From: Luzula sylvatica
Lineage: Eukaryota > Streptophyta > Magnoliopsida > Poales > Juncaceae
DNA length: 64,000 nucleotides
Direction of reading: 5' to 3'
Assembly (NCBI GenBank): GCA_946800325.1
Contig: OX326956.1
Span: 39,305,052 to 39,369,051 of the forward strand
In this document: piece by piece, positions 1-11,735 of the stretch
Numbering within the stretch: the stretch's first letter is position 1
How the letters are laid out: every line of letters begins with the position of its first letter
Translations under genes and position numbers: made by a program
The notes under the pieces: model-generated
Told to the model about the DNA's origin: nothing
Databases searched by the model: none
Seen by the model: the letters and a program-made list of their open reading frames with translations, nothing else

Positions 1-110
1 AAGGTTAATTCATGGTAAGGATTTACGTGATATTTCTTGTATTACGAAGGTTAATTCATGGTAAGGATTTACGTGATATTTCTTGTACTACGAAGGTTTA
101 TTCATGGTAA
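1..110. repeat. 46-bp tandem repeat at window edge
   Basis: Two copies of a 46-bp unit (1-46 and 47-92) differ by one base, and an 18-bp partial third copy starts at 93. The array may continue left of the window. Confidence 0.9.
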
Positions 111-594
111 TTTCAATTATATTTATGCATCCGTATAAGTGATGTTTCGGCATTTTTTATTGGTGTACACAGGAAATTATTATTCCATAAAAGTAAATTT
201 GCTCCCCCCATCTTCTAGATCAGATCATTTGCACTGTATAAATGATAGACGTATTATTGATTGGTAAAATCTAAAATCTGAGTGTTTGTCAGAGTTGCGT
301 TTGTTTTGTATGGATTCCAGCCATCATCATCCCGTGATGCGCGTCGAGCCAGAATCCTAGTTGAAACCGTGTCCTTGTGCCACCCTGTTCTTGTACTTCA
401 AATCTCCAAATTTTGTCTTCAATTTTCCACTCATTCAAATTACTAATCATTACAATTTCATGAAAACAATTCATTATATAAATTAATAAAAACAGAAAAT
501 TTTCTAAAAAAAAACTAACTTTCTTTTCAATATTTAAAAAAAAATCCCTCAATTGAGACATTCCAAAAAAAATTCCTCAAAACAAACTTGTCTT
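111..594. other. AT-rich intergenic DNA, nothing recognised
   Basis: A short open frame on the minus strand (289-561) has no recognisable domain and a composition typical of random AT-rich DNA. No structure was found. Confidence 0.6.
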
Positions 595-778
595 TTCGAA
601 TAGAGTAGTGATGTATGTCTCCTATTACTCTCCTCCACAACCCTTGATGACATGATATTATTTTTAAAATTTAATTTTACACCTTAATTTATGATTTGAC
701 ATCCTAACTTATGATTTAACTAGCTTTATGATTTCACATTTCATTAAATTGTCAAACTATAAATTAATGTGTTAAAAA
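595..778. repeat. MITE-like repeat, copy 1 of 3
   Basis: This short AT-rich segment resembles 3770-3995 and 23905-24115. All three share an end resembling ctctccc..cttgatgacatgat and an interior rich in inverted taatttatgatttaa words. This copy seems cut at its right side by the repeat starting at 781. Family assignment is by eye and no clear TSD was seen. Confidence 0.35.
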
Positions 779-780
779 TT

Positions 781-1870
781 AGGAAAAAAAGTGAACAGTA
801 CACATGTTTTCAAACTTTATTCAGAAAAAACAACTTTTGGAAAAAATTTGATCAATGACATTTTCGAACTCTCAGACATCTGTTTTTGTACAAATTTCGG
901 ACTCTCAGAGTCCGAAAGTTTGTGTGCCTAATTCCTCATTTAACATTAGGTAATAAAGATTAGGACTCTCAGACTCCGTTTTTGTTAAACTTTAGGACTC
1001 TCAGGGTCCCAAAATTTTATGGTCATTTTTCAGTTCATGGGTACACCGAAATTGTACCCAATAATACACACAATAAATATATATTTTAATAAAATTAATT
1101 ATATATTTTAAAAAATTATTTATTAAAAAAATTATTCATCAAATGACAATCAATATTTTTGTAAAACAAACATTTAAATATATCTTGATTAAAATGAACT
1201 GAACGATACGAAAACCGAACGAATGAAATGACATAAAATCAACTGAACAATACGAAAATTGAACGGACAATCTAACGACTCGAAAACGTAATAACAATTT
1301 ATTAAAATATATCTTGATTTTCTTATTATTCATTAAAAATTATTTCAATATATAATTAATTTTATTAAAAAAATATTAATTGTGTGTATTATTGGGTACA
1401 ATTTGGGTGTACCCAATAAATATAACGAGTGTGAAATGAAAAATCGGACTCTCAGACGAATTTTCTTGATAGTTTTTTATATTTATTGAGTACACCCAAA
1501 TTGTACCCAATAATACATATAATTAATATTTTTTTAATAAAATTAATTATATATTTTAAAAATTTATTTATTAAAAAAAGACAATAAATATGTTTTTAAT
1601 AAATATTTTTTAATGAATAATATTAAAATTATGTAAAATATATCTTGATTACAATCAACTGAACGATACGAAAACTGAACGAATCAAATGACATAAAATC
1701 ACCCGAATGATACGAAAACCGAACGGACAATCCAACGACTCAAAAAAATAATAACAATTTATTGAAATATATCTTGATTTTCTTATTATTTATTAAAAAT
1801 TATTTAAATATATAATTAATTTTATTCAAAAAAATATTGATTGTGTGTATTATTGAGTACAATTTTTCCT
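781..1870. repeat. Composite repeat with inverted-repeat units (copy 1)
   Basis: The segment starts with a stretch nearly identical to that at 32590 (aggaaaaaagtgaacagta). It holds a palindrome, ggactctcagagtcc, near 898-912. Two units of about 390 bp follow (roughly 1030-1424 and 1477-1868). Each is bounded by inverted copies of tgggtacacccaaattgtac and has a gaacgatacgaaaaccgaac core. The same organisation occurs at 32591-34035. No coding capacity. It could be a foldback or MITE-type element amplified together with its flanks. Confidence 0.7.
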
Positions 1871-2225
1871 TTATTTATTATCTACTTGTTTAATTTATAT
1901 TCAACACAAAATAATAAAATATCACGTCATCAATATTTCCAGGAGATCGTGAAAGGGGCTTCATACCACCACTCCAAATAAATCATGTGCCATTTAAACT
2001 CAGTACCCTATATTTTAGACTTGTCGGCATAAGTCACACTGTTCAAAAAGTGCTGTTATGTGTTTTAAACTCTCATGAAATCTTCCCCCAAACAGACCAA
2101 AAATGACAACTGTTTCACCATAATATTCTTGATTTTTTTCAATTTGTACAATTTTTACTAGTTATTGAATGAAACTGCAATCAATCATATATATTCACAA
2201 CAATTAATTTCTGAATCCTAGTTCA
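1871..2225. other. 3' flank of PrxA
   Basis: AT-rich sequence downstream of the PrxA stop codon, presumably including its 3' UTR. I could not single out a poly(A) signal. Confidence 0.5.
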
Positions 2226-3347
<1,122 letters not shown>

Positions 3348-3386
3348 GCTTACTCTTTTGTGTTTGTGTGTGTGTGTCGGTGTGTT

Positions 3387-3510
3387 TGTATATATTTTTT
3401 TTCTAATATCAAAGTGATGGTTTATTTTGAGGGGGGGAGTAATCTACAAATTTATAGAGATGAGTTAAAGAGGGTGCACAGTATAGACGCGTTGTGATGC
3501 ATGATAATGC
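3387..3510 (-). promoter_or_regulatory. Putative PrxA core promoter
   Basis: A TATA-like stretch lies at about 3387-3398, some 45 bases upstream of the ATG. Near 3483-3510 is a segment containing acgcgt and tgcatgat. It weakly resembles the better conserved GCGTC/CATGCA block upstream of PrxB and PrxC. Confidence 0.45.
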
Positions 3511-4660
3511 ACATGGTTGGATTTGAGTGGGCACCGGAATTTCTACGCGGAATTCCTTGACTAATGTTTTATTCTGATTTTTTTTTTAAAAAAAATAAAA
3601 ACTTCACATATCACTCCATCAAAACATACAGGGGGTGTTTGATTTGAGTGGTTTTGGTGTATTTCGGTTTAAAATCATGGATTTAGCTGGTTGAAATCTT
3701 ATGTTTGATTTATAGTGTATATTTGGGATTGATATCTATGTATTTTTAAGAATAATGATGTATATCTATTAGATTTCTCTCCAACTTTTTTTTGATGACG
3801 TGATATTTTTTTAAATCTTAATTATAGATCATAATTTATTCATTATTCATAATTGATGATTTAATTATTTTAATTTATGATTTAATTTTTCATGAAAATA
3901 TTAAATCATAAATTAAAGTGTTTATTTTTATTCACGACATGAAACCTTGTAAGGGAGAGTTTGAGAGTATGTCCAACATTTTCCTATATTAAAATACACA
4001 AAAAATTGTATATTTCGGATGGTGAATCTCACTATTCATGTATTTGCATGAAATAATACAATATAATACACCAAGTCAATTTAAAATATCAAATTGGAGG
4101 GGCACAGTATACTTATCCAAATTAAAACATGATCAACTTGAAACCTAATGATTTCTTTCAAAATAGTTTTAAACAATCATGTATATACATTTCTCGATAA
4201 TTATACTAAAACGAGTTCTACTAATATAATATAAACTAGTTTATTTTTATAAAAAAAAATAGTACTTTCAAAATAAAAATAATACTTTGTATGTAACTGA
4301 AAATATAATTATCGATGCCTAAGGCTGGTGTAATCCAAATCCTAGCAAAGATTTAATATCAAGTTGTAGAAAATATTGGGATGATCGGGAACTTGGAAGT
4401 ATTATTTTATAAAATACCCAATATATTAATTGCTCGTTGAAGAGAAACATGCTTCGGTTGAGGCCGTTCATCGTGCCCATATCTCTGTTGGAAAAGCAAA
4501 ACAGAAAAATAAAAAAAGGGTGGAACACTTTAAATAAAAATATCAAAGTGCTGCACTAATTCCATTATTTCGTGTTTCAAAATATCAAAAATGCCTTGTC
4601 ACCTTAATTGTGTCGACATTATACTATAAATATTGAAAATTTCCAAAAAAAAATTCTTTT
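3511..4660. other. Intergenic DNA with degenerate repeats
   Basis: No gene seen. A stretch from about 3630 starts with gggggtgtttgatttgag, which looks like the end of a hAT-type non-autonomous element, but I could not find a matching far end. It contains the MITE-like copy at 3770-3995. Confidence 0.45.
3770..3995. repeat. MITE-like repeat, copy 2 of 3
   Basis: The left part has ctccaac..tgatgacgtgatat and the right part gggagagtttgagagtatgtc, an imperfect inverted pair. It matches the layout of 23905-24115. No coding content. Confidence 0.4.
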
Positions 4661-5010
4661 GTGTTTTATGATCCAATCGTGTAACGAGTTTTAATGTTGG
4701 GCAAAATTTAGTATTGTATTTTTTTGATGACCAATCGTGCAACGAGTCTCACTAGTGAACTAATCAAATGAAAATTTAGTATTGTATCTTTTTGTAGTCA
4801 ATCGTGTAACATGGCAAAATAATGAATAAATAAAATAAATATACTCATAAATTTTCAAATGAACCGTATGATGACATGTGTTCTGATTTGATGTTGTATC
4901 ATTTTCGCAATCAATCGTGTAACGAGTCACAATAATGAATAAGATTTAATATTGTATCATTTTTGTGGCCAATCCTGTAACGAGTCATAATAATAAACAA
5001 ATAAATAATC
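4661..5010. repeat. Degenerate tandem repeat
   Basis: Five or so spaced copies of a motif like caatcgtgtaacgagtcata, mostly with ttagtattgtatcttttt beside them. Spacing is irregular, so this is an old decayed array. Confidence 0.55.
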
Positions 5011-5388
5011 GTGTAAACCAACAAAAAATTGAAATATCAGTAGACCCTTGCAATGACCAAAATGTCATATATCCCTAGATCATTTGGGGTGGGGGAGACT
5101 GTATTGATATTTTAAGATTATGTGTGGGTGTTGTAAATATGGGTATATATCTTCATTATGTTGTCGTTTTATATTACAAATCGGTCCATGATCTACGATT
5201 TGTTCCGAAACATATCGATTGAGTAAATCGATCATCTTATATATAGACTGATGTGTACCGATATGCACCGATTTGTACCGGTTGATACTAATTTAGATTG
5301 TGAATCACATTTTTTTTTGTTTTTTTTAAGATAAGTCTATGTCACGAATCGTAGTCATTATAAAAAAAAATTTATGTTGATATCGTCG

Positions 5389-5445
5389 GGATTCGAACCC
5401 ACAATTTTTACAATATGAGGGTTTATTGTGATAACCATTCAACCA
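5389..5445 (-). other. tRNA-like Pol III promoter (SINE or tRNA relic)
   Basis: On the minus strand an A-box-like TGGTTGAATGG (5435-5445) is followed by a B-box-like GGTTCGAATCC (5389-5399), with internal promoter spacing. I could not fold a proper acceptor stem and anticodon arm, so a tRNA-derived SINE head or a tRNA pseudogene is likelier than a working tRNA. Confidence 0.4.
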
Positions 5446-5515
5446 TCTAGATTATAGAGCCATTGGCCATGCTCATATTTTTTTTAATATAATTAAATTG
5501 GGACCGGTCCATTTT

Positions 5516-5516
<1 letters not shown>

Positions 5517-5556
<40 letters not shown>
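5517..5556. repeat. (TC)n microsatellite
   Basis: About 20 uninterrupted TC dinucleotides. Open frames across it encode only Ser-Leu or Arg-Glu runs and are not genes. Confidence 0.95.
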
Positions 5557-5560
<4 letters not shown>

Positions 5561-6765
5561 GTTGGCCGAAAACACTGCTCATTTGTCATTCCCCCCCCAA
5601 TTAGGGATCCAAACCTCACCTTCACGATACCACCTCCAAAAGATGTTGATAATGAAGAGTTCGATTCAAATGATTCGAATGGGAAGATGAACACAGATAT
5701 AATCGATTTTCAGCCAGACTTCATTATGTTTTCATTGGGTGATCTACACCGATGGTCAATGAGTATGAAAATGTGATTTACTTTATTATATTATTTATGA
5801 ATTTATGTTATAATTTCGGATATATTTTTAATTGAACTTGAAATTTATTTTGTATTATAAATTTTGAAGGTTAATTACGTAGAATTTTGAATTTTAAAGG
5901 ATATGCATGATATTTGTAATTTTAAAGGATATGCATGAAATTTATTTTATTTTGTGAAAAAAATACAGTAGGGTCGTTTAATAATCCAACGTCCATACTA
6001 AATTTTAACTCTTCCTGATAAATGATATAGGTATAGGTCGAGGTAAAATGGTCCATTGATAGACTATGATTGCAGATTTCTCATATTCTTATCTGAATAC
6101 TAACAAGTAACAAGTAACAACCAACCAATCAGCCATGGCCGCCGCCTAGAGGGGGAAGTTATAACTTGCAGTGGTGTACAATATACAGTGAAAATTTTCA
6201 AGTTAATAAGTTAGTAAAAAAATTCTCACTTTTAAATTTATTTATTTGTTTTGATTAATTTATTGGCCGTTTTATTGAATTTATTTTTTTGTTATTGGAT
6301 ATTACTGAAATTTTTGTGAATACTATCAAATCATACACAGTAGTATTTATTTATTTAGTTTTTTTTTAAAATAAAATCTAATTCACGAATCGTTGATATA
6401 TTTGGTTTCATATTTGTATTGACAATACCAACGGAATATATTCGATATATTTGATTTCATATTTGATTTCATATTAGGCATTAAAATATTTTTTAGACAG
6501 CCTTTGAATGTTCAAACGTAAGAGATCAAACTAGAGATTACCTTAGCCTGCATTGTCATATTTCAGTCGGTTTGGCAAATCATAAGGAACACCCTCCTGA
6601 TAGTCAATGACAAATTTCGACATTTTTTTTGGGGTCAACTTTTGAAATTATGTTACCACAAATTTTGAGAGATCAAACAGTACGATTAACACTGTTATAC
6701 TCACAAAATATACCGAATCACTAATTATATATATTATTTGACGATAATCTTGAAAAGATCAAGAT
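5557..6765. other. Intergenic DNA, nothing recognised
   Basis: AT-rich. It includes two short direct repeats of aattttaaaggatatgcatg near 5895-5940. No gene or element ends were found before the insertion site of element A. Confidence 0.5.
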
Positions 6766-7180
6766 CTCCTTGATGTGAGGAAAATAAGGCACAAATTTAA
6801 TGCTTAATTTAGGGATTTTAGCCCTTGTGAAGAGCAATTCTATATACTTTATTAATCATATTTGAGATAACATGAATATTTCTTCACTAAGTGTGTTTTA
6901 TTGCTTAATCACAGGTATTAGAAGGAATTTCTGGGAATTTCGAGAGTGTAGTTGTCTCCAACACGTCGAGGGGAGTGAAAACGATATATTACATCGATAT
7001 ATTCGGTACATGAATGAGACGGGAGGCAAACAATTATCATGATGAAAACTTACACAAAAGTTTACACGAAAACCACTCAATCCTTAGCCCTTATCCTTCC
7101 CACCTACCTTTGGTGGAAATTACTTCATTACCCCCAATCCTCTCCACCAACTCGTGACCAATAAGAAGACTCCGTGAGTG

Positions 7181-7190
7181 CTATAAATAA
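7181..7190 (+). promoter_or_regulatory. TATA box of element A LTR
   Basis: ctataaataa, about 410 bases into the LTR; the same box recurs in the 3' LTR. It supports plus-strand transcription. Confidence 0.6.
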
Positions 7191-7925
7191 GACCAAAAGG
7201 GCCACGAGTTAGCCCCCCCCCCCCTCCCCCGCTCTTCGGAGCACTTTCTCCCTCTCTCTCACTCTCTCTCTCTTTTAGCAAGTCCAAGAATCTTGCAAGA
7301 TCACACAAGAATTACCAAGAACGAACGATAAATTCTCTAAGATCGATCACCGAATAGAAGCTCACTTCATTCGGTGAATCGGTTTACACTTCGACTAAGG
7401 AAAAGTTGTGGAATTAGGGTGAAACTTATTTCATTCGAACTTTCACAAGCAAAGAGTCGAGCTTTCTCGGCGTGATTGGTTGGAAGCTTCTTTTCAATCA
7501 ACCTTTGCACATCTCGAGCTCACCCAACCGGTACGAAGCTCACTTCTATTGGCGGGTGGATCGGTACGAAAGGAAAACGTTGTGCGAGGCGACTAGCTCA
7601 CTAGCATCTCAAAACAACGGAGAAGGCATCCAAGACGAGACTCGGAGCTCACTTCATCTCTCTAGGTGTTTTCTTTCCTTTTCTTGAAATTCTTGTAGTA
7701 TTAAATTTGAATTGGCTTTGTGTAAAGAAGTTAAAGATTGTGTTGAATCTAGTTTCTTTGTTCTAAATCTCTGTTCTTGCATTCGATCTTTTGCTCTCTT
7801 TGTGTTCTTTTGTTGCTCTCCTTTTACTTACATTTTAGTGCTTAATTAAGACATTGATAAATCTCTGATCCAATCTTAATTCAAATCCTCAAATAGAATA
7901 AATAACTTGAAATCCAGTAAATATT

Positions 7926-8265
7926 CCGTTATAACGGACTCACATTGCGTTACAACGGACTAAACGGTTGGTCCTTTAATATTCAGTTGGTTATACTTCC
8001 GTTGTAACGCACCTAGAGTTCCGTTGTAACGGACTATTGAGGAATTTTATACAATAAGATCAATACAAGTCCGTTGTAACGGACATAACGGTTCGTTGTA
8101 ATGGATTAACCAATCCGTTACAACGCTACCCTTGTCCGTTGTAACGGACTATTACTTGCGTTGGAACGGAATTTATTCCGTTGTAACGAACTTCTACTTC
8201 ACTCTATCCATTAGAATTTTCATTGCATTCCGTTGTAACGGACTTACATTCGTTACAACGGACTA
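7926..8265 (+). repeat. Palindrome cluster (CCGTTGTAACGG type) in element A LTR
   Basis: About twelve imperfect copies of ccgttgtaacggac or its inverted-centre form gttacaacggac at irregular spacing. They recur in the 3' LTR, and two more flank 10560-10597 in the interior. Related clusters occur in other LTR families of this window. Confidence 0.85.
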
Positions 8266-8444
8266 TATTCTGGAAAAGTTCCTGCCTTTTTCTTGCTTGT
8301 TTTGATTCATTATTCGACGCATATACTCCTCGTGGAACGAACTTTCATATTTTCCACTATACACATATATTTTCACACTTGTTGATTGAATCGGGTTTTC
8401 GAATACAACGATAAATTTTACACGCCGAAAACTCGCTCATCAAA

Positions 8445-8462
8445 TGGCGCCGCTGCCGGGGA
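8445..8462 (+). other. Primer binding site, tRNA-Asp type
   Basis: TGGCGCCGCTGCCGGGGA starts two bases after the LTR. It is complementary to the 3' end of plant tRNA-Asp except for one base, typical of Athila/Tat elements. Confidence 0.85.
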
Positions 8463-8597
8463 ATAATGTTTAAGTCTAATTTTGAATCAAACGTGCAATT
8501 TTGAGTGATATTTCTATTAGATTTGATACATTTGAACTTGATATTTCACTAATTTCGAAAATTTTCTATTTTTGCAAGGTACACGGAGTAGAGCAAG

Positions 8598-9740
8598 ATG
8601 GATCATCAAGAAAGACCAAGAACGATTGGAGAATTGATAACTCAAGAAAGAACTCCAAGAAGATATCCAAAACACATGACGCTTAAAGAAATGATCAATC
8701 AAGATATCGACGAATGGGAAGAAAGAAAAGAAGAACGAAGGCTCGGTTTGCTCTCATGTTACACCTCAAATCAATACGATGAATCACACACCGAGACCCT
8801 TTATCAAAATCCCATCTACGAAGCTCGCCAATACGAAAACGAATCCCCATGGGGTTATGAGACACAATCCTATACCGAAACCACCTATAATTACTCAAAC
8901 CCCATGTACTCAAACCCCATATACGAACCTTCTCAAAACGAACTCAAACCTCAACATGAATTTGAATGCCATGATCATCCATTTCAATCCCAAAACGAAG
9001 ATCCAAATCAAGACATGAAAACGATAATGGAGATGTTGCAAGGTATCAATAAAAACATGGAAACATTCAAACAAGAAATCAAACATGAAATCAAACAAGA
9101 TTTTGAAGAAATCAAACAAGAGATTAAAACCACCTCTCGACGACTCGGAAATATTCAATCCACGCTCAATGATCTAGATCAAAGAGTGACTTGTCTCGAG
9201 TTAGAATATTCAAATGAGGAGAACATGGAGATTGAAAATCACAAGAGTTCAAGTATGGGGGAATTCGATGAAAGCATTGGAATGATCATTGAGAAAGAAA
9301 AGGTGTCAATGGATTCGACTCTCCAAACGACGGTTCAACTCACTCCAATCGATGAAAACGAGCGATTATCAAATGAGCAAGAAGAGAAATCTACAATTCT
9401 CCAAGGTGAATTCTTTCCATATATCATCAATTTAAATTCAATTAAGAACTATGATGCTTCTCATGATAGAATTTCGCCTTGTGTAGATTTATCAAGGAAA
9501 TCAAATACAATTGAGACACTCACGCCTCTCACAACTCCTCTTCATCAAACTCCAAGCGATGAAGCAATTCGAAAAATTCGAAGCAAGATTGAGGAAATAT
9601 TGACGCCACTTTCGACATATGCAAAACGAGTGATACAAGCGCCGATTTCTCTCATCTCCAACATCTCAAAGGGAGTATCTCGAGGCGGTCGAAAAGTAGC
9701 GATCCATGTTAGTGCTTCGTTTAATTTTGAAGGAGGATAA
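8598..9740 (+). CDS. Element A ORF1, coiled-coil protein of unknown family
   Basis: A 380-residue open frame starting about 155 bases after the 5' LTR, in the position of gag. I do not recognise a gag capsid domain or a CCHC zinc knuckle. The N-terminus is charged (MDHQERPRTIGELITQ). Residues 75-115 are rich in Tyr, Asn and Pro with repeated SNPMY/NPIYE motifs. Residues about 130-205 form a strong coiled-coil candidate with repeated QEIK heptads. The C-terminal third is rich in Ser, Thr and Ile, ending FNFEGG. It may be a diverged gag N-terminal region that kept self-association after pol was lost, or a new protein. The frame is intact in a young element, but coding function is unproven. Confidence 0.6.
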   Translation: MDHQERPRTIGELITQERTPRRYPKHMTLKEMINQDIDEWEERKEERRLGLLSCYTSNQYDESHTETLYQNPIYEARQYENESPWGYETQSYTETTYNYSNPMYSNPIYEPSQNELKPQHEFECHDHPFQSQNEDPNQDMKTIMEMLQGINKNMETFKQEIKHEIKQDFEEIKQEIKTTSRRLGNIQSTLNDLDQRVTCLELEYSNEENMEIENHKSSSMGEFDESIGMIIEKEKVSMDSTLQTTVQLTPIDENERLSNEQEEKSTILQGEFFPYIINLNSIKNYDASHDRISPCVDLSRKSNTIETLTPLTTPLHQTPSDEAIRKIRSKIEEILTPLSTYAKRVIQAPISLISNISKGVSRGGRKVAIHVSASFNFEGG

Positions 9741-10028
9741 CATCGGCATGGTCGAGCTCGAGACCATAAACGAGAGCGCTAGCGAGGGAGGCAAACCCTC
9801 GTACCAACGGTGCAAGGACTACATGCTCAAGCTCAAGTGGTACATTCCAAGATAAACCAAGAATTCCAATTCTCCATCACATCCAAAGGTTTATGTTTTT
9901 CATTCTCTCTCATTACAAGCTAACCTTGTTTCGAATTTTTGAAAATGCCACTCTTTAGTGAGCAATGAAATCATATTAGGCCATCTAATCTCAAGAAAGG
10001 AAAGGAAGTCAATAATGCGAAAATCAAT

Positions 10029-10436
10029 GTGATCAAGATGCTTACCTCTCCAAGATCGGCAAATGATGCGTTTCCTCCGAATCTCCTCGATCAACCTCCA
10101 CGAATTCCCGAGAAAATAATCGCAAAGGTGGGACCAAGACACGAGAAATGCGACAAGATGGAGACGACACCGGCAAAGGACGCGAATTCGAAATCGGTGA
10201 TCGAGACGTTCAACTCCAAAAGGAAGCAAAGGTCGCGTTGGATCGACCCATTTGTGGTGACCAATGTCACACCATTTGGAGTTGTGGAGATTCGAAGCGA
10301 TGAAACGAATGAATCGTTCAAGATGAATGGAAAACGCATCGAGAAATTCTACGCAAAATTCGAAACAAGATGGATGGAGGAGCAACAAGTCGAAGACGAT
10401 CAAGCACCACACATCAAAGGTTGTGTCTCTCCTTAA
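10029..10436 (+). pseudogene. Integrase C-terminal relic of element A
   Basis: An open frame of 135 residues whose middle (RSRWIDPFVVTNVTPFG, then VEI and FKMNGKRIEKFY) matches the C-terminal chromatin/DNA-binding tail of Ty3/gypsy integrases. The zinc-binding domain and DDE core are missing upstream. This is the far end of a pol gene whose middle was deleted, which is the main evidence that element A derives from an autonomous Ty3/gypsy element. Confidence 0.7.
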
Positions 10437-10479
10437 CTTCTTTTAATTTTTCTCTTTATTATCGCTTGAGGACAAGCGA

Positions 10480-10499
10480 AGGAATAAGTATGGGGGGAA
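10480..10499 (+). other. Second, internal polypurine-tract-like site
   Basis: Just after the integrase relic, a gaggacaagc..taagtatggggggaa block resembles the true PPT region at 11702-11735 (gaggacgatc..taagtatgggggta). The 1.2 kb between them may have been duplicated or acquired. Confidence 0.5.
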
Positions 10500-10514
10500 T
10501 ATACACACAGTCTT

Positions 10515-10516
10515 TG

Positions 10517-10554
<38 letters not shown>

Positions 10555-11186
10555 GCAACTCGGTTGTAACGGACCTAAGGTCAGTTACAACGGAGTGCTC
10601 TCTGGAAAAAATTTGTTTTTTGCTTAAAAATTGAAAAAAATGAGCTTTTAATTGAATTTTTTCGATCTTATTTTTGTTTTTTGAGCATCAAGGTTATACA
10701 AGCAAATGATTTTATGCAAGTTAAAGGTTTTTCTCCACCTCATTGAATAAATCATCGATTTTTAAACAAATTTTCACCAAAACACATCATTTTACTCTCA
10801 AGCTTGAAATTTTCACAAAATATTTGAAGGAATTAATTGAGATCTTGAAGAGATTCTTTTGGGGATTCAAACCCTAATCAATGAGTTCACTAAATTCATG
10901 AGTTTTTGACAATTTGATCAATCCTTGATTTACATGACACACCATTTTTCAATAAATAAACTCATTTTAAACTTGGAATTTCTAAAAAGTTTTGTTTGAA
11001 CCAATTTAGTAAGTTTTGCTTGAATCTTAAAATTTGACCAATTGCACTTTAAGGGCCCGACCGTTCATGGGGATTCGGTAGTAAATAGATTGGACCCGCT
11101 TGCGACTTGAGATCTAAAAAAAGAGAATACCGGGATGTAATTTCGTTGTATTTCGGTGCAACGGAACTCCCTGTTAAAGAAAAGAT

Positions 11187-11224
<38 letters not shown>

Positions 11225-11735
11225 GGGATGTAATTTCGTTGTATTTCGGTGCAGCGGAACTCTCGGTTAAAGAAAAGAATTGTAAACAAGCGCAATTGGG
11301 GGAATTAGTTGAAACCGAATAGGAACCAAGTACTAAACGTACCGAACGGTTTAAAAGTGACAAATTACATTTAAGAAATGATTTTTGCAAAACGGAAAAA
11401 TTGGTTTTCATTAATGCTTTTTCATGATAAGCCTTGTGAATTGTGGAGTGAAAAGAATTGAATGATGGTGTTTAATCATCTTTTTCGGTTGAGATCAATT
11501 GCTCTAATAAACTCTTCGAATTTGTGCAATTCATTGAAAATAGATTCTAATATAACTCAAACTTATCTCTTTCAATATTAGTGATTATGAGGAGAGTAAA
11601 CAATTATCTCGTGAGAATTGAGTTTTGAGATCGATGAATATAATTTCAATAAAACCTATACATGCATTTTTCTTTGTGCTTGATTTTACGCTCATCATGA
11701 TCGAGGACGATCAAGGGTTTAAGTATGGGGGTATT
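10515..11735 (+). other. Non-coding 3' interior of element A with poly(A) tracts
   Basis: Contains two A-runs of over 30 bases (near 10519-10552 and 11184-11223). A duplicated block starting gggatgtaatttcgttgtat lies on both sides of the second run (about 11133-11175 and 11225-11268). The region ends in the PPT at 11722-11735. Frames here are short or homopolymer-driven and I call none of them genes. Confidence 0.7.

Larger units (their letters stand above)
6771..8442 (+). repeat. 5' LTR of element A
   Basis: 1672 bp, TG...CA ends. TATA box near 7181-7190, a CT-rich run near 7235-7275, and a cluster of short palindromes in the 3' part. The open frames inside (near 6898, 7472 and 8223) recur in the 3' LTR and look like chance. 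Confidence 0.96.

Noticed and set aside
5498..5776. Open frame over the (TC)n tract
   Set aside because: Driven by the dinucleotide repeat; no domain and no homologous frame elsewhere.
7472..7687. 71-residue frame duplicated at 12436-12651
   Set aside because: Present twice only because both LTRs carry it; overlaps the probable transcript leader and has no recognisable domain.
7926..8265. CRISPR-like array of repeats with spacers
   Set aside because: The units are short imperfect palindromes with irregular spacing, lie inside an LTR present twice, and the DNA is a plant genome.
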